Source of the DNA: Acanthamoeba sp. SK_2022b
Lineage: Eukaryota; Discosea; Longamoebia; Acanthamoebidae
Length of the DNA: 63,757 nt
NCBI GenBank assembly: GCA_027943245.1
Contig: JANDJZ010000258.1
Location: 1-63,757, forward strand
Direction of reading: 5' to 3'
The notes beneath the pieces are model-generated. The model saw nothing but the letters and a program-made list of their open reading frames with translations. It did not search any database and was not told the DNA's origin. Below, piece after piece: positions 58,454 to 63,757 of the stretch (position 1 is its first letter; every line of letters starts with the position of its first letter). The translations under genes were made by a program, and so were the position numbers.

Positions 58454-60156
58454 CAATGTAAGGCATGGAGGTTGAAATCGCATGTATGCAATGAAGCAAA
58501 GGAGGGGATGCATACTCTGGAGTTCAGAAATTTGTCCCAGAGGATCTGCATGCATCTGCCCCACATGACCCAGTATTCCTTATTGGCCAAGAAATGACTA
58601 AGCTCCTCATCTGTTGACTAAGAGTAAAGTATTATTAGATGTGACACTTGCAAAACATCTCACAAGTGACTGTGTATGTGTACATGATGGAACATGTGGC
58701 TGTATAGTGTACACATACATGATACCATGAAGAGGGCTATTCACACAACTTACCACTTTGACCATCCTTTGAAAAAACACTCAGTTCTCATCTTGTTTAC
58801 CAATACTATTGTTGACAATAATATTTTTTAGATGCTACACAAAAATCATATTGTTGATTGATAAATAAACTGAAATCATCTTGTATGCATATGCAATGCT
58901 ATATTTGTATATTGTTTGGATGGTTTTGCCATTGTGTATGCATACATGATGGCAAATATTATCAAAATATCATACCGGTCCCATTTGCTTTTTGTGTTCA
59001 ATATGGTTAACATCAAATTAGATAGGAACTGTCAGAATTCAAAAAAGGGAAGGTGTATGTACAGCACCAAGGGTCTTGTTGTTAAGGTCCCTTGCTTGAA
59101 GCTTCTTCCACTGGGGTCGCTTGAGCATCCATTTCACCAGCACTTTTGGGTCTCTGCACTTGGTGACCATTGATGGAATTCCACTGGTCAACTGGGCTTG
59201 CTAGGTGGCGAGTAAGGTGGTGGTGCAGCAAGGAGAGGGCAAAGTCTGGGCCACAGCCAAACTGACCATGATGTAAGAAAAGCAATGAGCACCTACTTGT
59301 GAATCCATTTCAGTGGGTTTACAACTATGCTGCTTCTCAAGCCCATGATACTATTCCTGCTGAGCCTCTTGACCCACCTTACTGTGCTGGCCTCGCCCTG
59401 ACAGGCAAGGCCACCTCTGATCTCACCACTGATAAGCCTGATGATGGTGCCAGAATAGCAGTGTCTGGTGAAAAAGGAAGTGTTAGGCTTGGCTTGGTGA
59501 AGCGCACTACAAGGGCCCAAATCTTCCTCAACTGGTTAGAGGAAGATGATGGGTCATTCCACCTGGTGCCTGATGGTTGACTTGTTGCCATTACCTATGG
59601 AGCAATGATGTCACTTGGCCTGAACAACCGCATGAGACCTGCACTACGAAAGTGACTATTGGACATGTGAGAGTTGGCCCAAAAATTCATAGCACAGGCC
59701 AGCAGGGTACTTGCAACAGTTGGCCCATGATGAAATCAATTCGGATCATGTACACATACGTGATCCTAATAAAACCATTTCCTGAGCCAATTTTCTTGAT
59801 CTTGCCCCAATTCCAAACACATGTGGACTGTGTACGCATACACAATCAATAAAACAATTTCTTTAACTGATCTTCTTCATGTGATGAACTGTGCACACCA
59901 CCTCTGTGCACATTGGGCTCTCACCCTTGCACAATTACACCTAACTATTTGGTGACTACCTCACAAAAGCTCTCTCACAACCCACCTCACTTTTCCACCT
60001 CTTATTTCAGGAAACTCCCCATGCTAAATTATGAGGTCATGTTGACAGGCGCCCTCCTCCACATCACTGGCACAGTGCAAGACCAAGAAGCAGGAGTAGG
60101 AGCTAGCTCGTCCCTATACACATGGACCTGGAAGAGACCAAGGAGGCAGGCAAGAA

Positions 60157-60255
60157 TGGCACATCCACAGCAGCAAGACACAGATGGCCATGACGACAGC
60201 AAAGATTGGCACAGCCACAGCAGCAAGACACAGATGGCCATGACGACAGCAAAGG
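60157..60255. repeat. 50-base tandem duplication
   Basis: Units start TGGCACATCCACAGCAGCAA (60157) and TGGCACAGCCACAGCAGCAA (60207), one mismatch plus the end. Confidence 0.92.
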
Positions 60256-60356
60256 CCTCCAAGTTTTGCCATGTAGTTGCCAGACCTTGTTGGGATGTTC
60301 TTGAGAGACCTAGCCCTTCTTGAGCTGCTGCACGTAGACCTCCTCCTCAAGGTCCA

Positions 60357-60583
60357 GCAGAGAGAAACGCCGAAGACCTCCAACATCACATGCTCATACA
60401 TGACCAGATAGCAAGCATTTTTATAGTAAAGGTGGTGCTTGAGCACCGTGTACACATACACAATGGTAGAGCAGCAAGAAATGCCAAGAAGACCACCAAC
60501 ATCACCTGCCCACACACGACCAGATGGCAGGCATTTTTGTGGTGACAGAGGTGCATGAGCATTGCATACACATATGCAATGGT
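60357..60583. repeat. Tandem pair of ~115-base dispersed repeat units
   Basis: Unit A (60357-60466) and unit B (60467-60583) each contain GCATTTTT, a GAGC(A) step and end in the palindromic ATACACAATGGTA or ATATGCAATGGTA. An inverted relative lies at about 61071-61260. Confidence 0.8.
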
Positions 60584-61970
60584 ATGGCTAAACCTTTGTG
60601 CAACGTCATCAGCAAGGATGCAGGCAATGAGACAGGTTCAAAAACACCACCTGCACATGCATGACAGTGCAGCATTAAGTCATTAGGTGCAGGACCATCA
60701 GCATAAGACTTTAAGCAGCATCCACTGGGTGGTGCATATTAGTGGTAAAATGCACATGCCTTGGGGTCGAGTTTGATTCATTGCCTGTCAGTCCCACCAG
60801 ATTCCTTGCAATCACTTGATTTATCAGATGCATTACCTGGATTGTGAACAGAGTTCACTCCACAACTGCCACTGGAAATGGGCAGCCTTCAGGATCTCTG
60901 GCTGCCCCACTTGGTGGGCTGGTCTTCAGCAGTGGCCAACCTCCTGAGTAGTGCTCTGGCCCCCTTCCTTGACCTAGAAATGATGCTGGCAACCTGTGCA
61001 GGTTTTGTGACTACTGCCTGGCACATGGCTGTGCATTCCCTCCACCCAGTGAGGAGGCCATTGCACTCATGCACCACCTTTACCATAAAAATGCTTGCTA
61101 CTTGGTCATGAATGAGCATGTGATGTTGGAGGTCTTTATGACATTTATGCTTGTTTTTCCATCATGTACACATACACAATGCTCATGCACCTTCTTTCCC
61201 ACAATAACACCCTCTATGTTGTCATGTTTGGGCATGTGTTGTGGGTGATCATGGTGCCATTGGTGAAAAATGCCAACTCATTTTTCAGGCAGGTTCAGGC
61301 TCTTGGTCAAGAGAGAGTAGGCGTGGTCAATTATCAAATCCTTTGACTGCATGCAGAGAGAGAGAGAGAGAGAGCTGGTGCAGGATCTTGGCCCTGTTGG
61401 TACAAGGTATAAACCTTTTGTAGAGGGCCATGTAAACAGAGCAGGGATACTCCTCAGCACCAGGGAGGCCAGGAGCATTGGATGAACCTACTTGAGGAAT
61501 GCTGAGAGCATTGTGGGCAGACTTGTACCACTGCTTGATCTAGGCTGGAAGAAGAAGCCAAGGTTGTGGTTGTTGGTCCCCTCCTTGCCCTCTTTGGTGT
61601 GGTGGCTGATAGAGGTAGCCAGTGGGCCCTGGTGAGATGTGATGTGGTCATGTTCCCATAACCTGTTGGCGACTGTCGAATGAAGTGGAACGTGGCGAAG
61701 ACGTCACCAGAGGTTATAATATTGAAGAGAGAGAGAGAGAGGGAGAACAGAACTGAGAGTCTGAGCGGCTGCTCATGCTTAAATAGTGGGGAGCGTTGAG
61801 AACTCTTTCCCCGTCCCTCAAACAGGAGCTGCATTGTCCTCCGTACGGCAGCTCACCCAACTGAAACAACGGTCGCTCTTTTAGTGTCGACACTTGCTGC
61901 GCTTCGCCCTACCCTCCAACTTAGCTTTGAATAAAATCGAGAGAATTTGGTTATCACTGCTGTGCGGCCC

Positions 61971-62054
61971 GTGTCGCCCGCCAAGCGCCTTTCCGCGGCG
62001 GCGCCGATCGTCGTCAACGCCTTGTGCGAGGGTGTTGGTTCCCCGTGCCCTCTA
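61971..62054 (+). pseudogene. Truncated tail fragment of the golvesin-domain gene
   Basis: Reads VSPAKRLSAAAPIVVNALCE and GVGSPCPL, matching VSPAERLSAAAPIVVNAV...CEGVVGAPCPL of the gene at 39.0-41.5 kb, with a loss of about 9 codons. It has no upstream exons, so it is a passenger of the inverted duplication. Confidence 0.88.
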
Positions 62055-62121
62055 GTTGATGTTTAATGAACCCTTTTACTTTATCGTTACTGTAGAGGGG
62101 CCCTAGAAGAGCAAACGGCGC

Positions 62122-63195
62122 TCACCAGAAAAGAGCGGACACAGACCACATGGCCGACAGGAGAGAGCACGAGACACAGGGCAAGGACGCCGCGCTTGAC
62201 GTGATTAAGATGGCCGAGCAAGTCCCAACCCACTCGCCGTTGTTCAGAGTGGGGAACGTGCTAACGGTGCTACCAGAGGGGATGGGCTGGCCCTCAGCAT
62301 GGAGGAACCACCTCGGGTTGCTTCTGTCCCAGTAGTTGACCGTGAAGGTGGCGGAGTCGTCGAGCCAGCCGTCAAAGACCTTGGAGCGGAAGGAGCCGTC
62401 AATGTTGTAGCGGTAAACGCCGCCCGTGGCCTCGTCGGTCCAGTTGGCATAGACGCCGACCAGGCCGATGACGCCCTGCGAGTTGCGCTCCATCACGCCG
62501 GACGAAACCCAGTTCTCGGTCCAGTCGATCTGTGGGTTGGTGGTCCACGCGGTACCGTTGGCGACGGTGTTGATGCGCGTGACTTGACCGGAGGTGATGT
62601 TCACGAGGAAGAGACCCGAGTCAATCGCGGGGGCAAACGTGGCCGAGGCGAACACGAACTCGCCCATGCCAAGGAACACCGAGGGTTGGTAGTTTTCGGA
62701 ATCGTCAGAATTCGGGTTGAGGGCCAACGACAGGGGAACCACGCTGCGGGCGGGGTCCTGAATGAGGGTGCCGTTGGCGGCGGCCACCAGCGGGATCAAG
62801 TGCGTGATCCTGGTGCTAGACCCGATGTTGTCCCAAACCAGCCAGGTGGTGGCGTCGACGCTGAGGCTCCAGAAGGTGCCGTCGCCGAGGTCGGAGATGA
62901 GACCGTCCATATGGGTGGTGGTGGAAGACTGGACGGTGAGATTGCTGGTGAAGAGAGAGGCCGTTCTATCGTCCCCTGCGTAGTAGACGCCTGAAGCACC
63001 CACCACCACCGGACTGCGGTCGTCTCCGATTGCAGGGTTGGTGCTGTATTGCATGTCAACGGAGAAGTAGCAGTTGGACTTGGTGAGAGCGCCGATCCCG
63101 TATGGCCAAGGGTAGGCGTCGGTGGTGAGGAGCAGAGCGGCGGACACCACCGCGAGGAGGTAAAGCGTGGTCCTAGAGGTCTGTTTGACAGTCAT
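62122..63195 (-). CDS. Variable secreted/anchored glycoprotein, copy R
   Basis: Single exon, 357 residues, ATG at 63195, stop 62124-62122; identical signal peptide and C-terminal hydrophobic tail to copy L. Counted by eye, 26 residues differ from L, and 15 of these need two or three base changes in the codon (for example AAG to CAT, TAC to GAG, GAT to CAA). Only about 11 silent differences occur. The first 49 codons are identical. The frame is fully open, so it is probably expressed. Changes fall in the extracellular part. Function unknown. Confidence 0.85.
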   Translation of the reverse strand: MTVKQTSRTTLYLLAVVSAALLLTTDAYPWPYGIGALTKSNCYFSVDMQYSTNPAIGDDRSPVVVGASGVYYAGDDRTASLFTSNLTVQSSTTTHMDGLISDLGDGTFWSLSVDATTWLVWDNIGSSTRITHLIPLVAAANGTLIQDPARSVVPLSLALNPNSDDSENYQPSVFLGMGEFVFASATFAPAIDSGLFLVNITSGQVTRINTVANGTAWTTNPQIDWTENWVSSGVMERNSQGVIGLVGVYANWTDEATGGVYRYNIDGSFRSKVFDGWLDDSATFTVNYWDRSNPRWFLHAEGQPIPSGSTVSTFPTLNNGEWVGTCSAILITSSAASLPCVSCSLLSAMWSVSALFW

Positions 63196-63757
63196 GTCTT
63201 CACTGGAGCAGGTTTGTTAGCAAGCGGGAGGAACAACACTACAAGGTGAAACCTTCGGTCCGCTGTACGTTCTGGTTTTTCTTCAAGAGCTGGATTTGGA
63301 GATAGCTTTCCTAATTGGTACGTTGTAACCTCCGATTGGTAGGACTCGCCAAATATTTGCCATGTTATTTCCCAAGTTCTACAACTGTACGCACACAGCC
63401 TGTTTTGGCAAACCATCTCAGATTGCGACCCTAACTTTTAAAAACGAGACAGCCAAATTCAGTATTTGTGAAAACCCAGGAGCAAAGAAGAGGCAACGTG
63501 CTCCCGATCATACCACTTTAGGATCCTTGTCGGGAAATCATATCTTTGACTTGTTTTGTATACACGTCTCATGACAACAGCTTTTTCATGAACCGATGTC
63601 TAGGACTTGGGTAGGCATGCGGCTAGAACCAAAAATTGTTGTACGCGTCGCAACGACTGGAGCGCAAAAAACACGTTCCGCAACCAACAGCGTTCAAGCC
63701 TTCCCTTCTCAACGGAACATAGTTACTCTTCCTTGCGCTCCGACAGGCGCGCCTTTT
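63196..63757. other. Upstream region of copy R and window edge
   Basis: Matches the source promoter block to about 63555, then unrelated sequence with the 39-base repeat at 63678-63716 shared with 47341-47379. No gene seen. Confidence 0.7.

Larger units (their letters stand above)
58411..61960. other. Transposon-island remainder, no intact gene
   Basis: AT-rich, non-genic sequence with many copies of a near-palindromic motif (see findings), tandem repeats at 60157-60583, and an (AG)n tract at 61352-61374. A frame of 93 residues at 59299-59580 (MNPFQWVYNYAASQAHDTIP) has no known match by eye; it may be transposon debris. A tRNA-like stretch sits at about 60730-60795. Confidence 0.5.
61970..63555 (-). 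repeat. Segmental duplication, copied block
   Basis: Reverse complement of 37498-39130 with indels. Similarity covers the promoter side up to about 63555 and the tail side down to the golvesin fragment. The rest of the right edge (63556-63757) differs from the source locus. Confidence 0.87.

Noticed and set aside
59299..59580. A real small gene in the island
   Set aside because: The frame has no recognisable motif, no supporting splice sites and is surrounded by repeats; kept only as possible debris.

Overview
This window is nuclear DNA from a eukaryote. The genes are rich in short GT-AG introns, exons are GC-rich, introns carry long (TG)n or (CA)n tracts, and no gene is arranged as an operon. 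The gene set suggests a free-living amoebozoan of the Acanthamoeba type: a helicase-less Dicer with an N-terminal dsRBD, a TKL-like pseudokinase, papain-like protease, secreted golvesin-domain protein, a patatin phospholipase with a PH domain, and an E. coli-type adenylosuccinate lyase. The organism is inferred, not proven. All gene models were read by eye from reading frames and splice sites, so exon ends are approximate unless stated.

Region 1 (1-47.3 kb) is a gene-dense euchromatic stretch of about 20 genes on both strands. From the left: a multi-pass membrane protein (minus, runs off the edge); a nuclear-looking protein with SUMO-interacting motifs and a ubiquitin-like/RBD-like C-terminus; a trifunctional purine gene in the order GARS-GART-AIRS; an inverted paralogue of the SIM protein; an HMCES/SRAP DNA-protein crosslink protein; a pseudokinase; a cathepsin-like protease; a secreted protein; Dicer; an endonuclease/exonuclease/phosphatase enzyme; an F-box protein; a PH-patatin phospholipase; an EF-hand secreted protein; adenylosuccinate lyase; a mitochondrial FAD amine dehydrogenase; a variable secreted protein; a golvesin-domain secreted protein; a PP2A methylesterase; a TMEM164-like protein; a small secreted protein; and NF-YA. 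The window thus holds enzymes for four activities of de novo purine synthesis (GARS, GART, AIRS and ADSL) in two genes.

Region 2 (about 47.4-61.9 kb) is an AT-richer transposon island without the TG microsatellites. It contains a TIR-bounded hAT-like element, copia reverse-transcriptase debris, a frameshifted LINE with EN and RT motifs, a BED-zinc-finger hAT transposase with an internal duplication, foldback hairpins, tandem repeats, and a recurring near-palindromic motif of alternating purines and pyrimidines.

Region 3 (61.97-63.76 kb) is an inverted copy of the 37.5-39.1 kb block. It carries a second full-length copy of the variable secreted protein and a truncated tail fragment of the neighbouring golvesin gene, which shows the direction of copying. 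The two secreted proteins differ mainly at amino-acid-changing, often multi-base, codons.

The most interesting signals are: the inverted SIM/ubiquitin-like paralogues around the purine gene, next to an HMCES protein rich in SUMO consensus sites; the unusually diversified secreted pair; the purine domain order; the (TG)n tracts sitting where polypyrimidine tracts are expected; and the dispersed palindrome in the transposon island.
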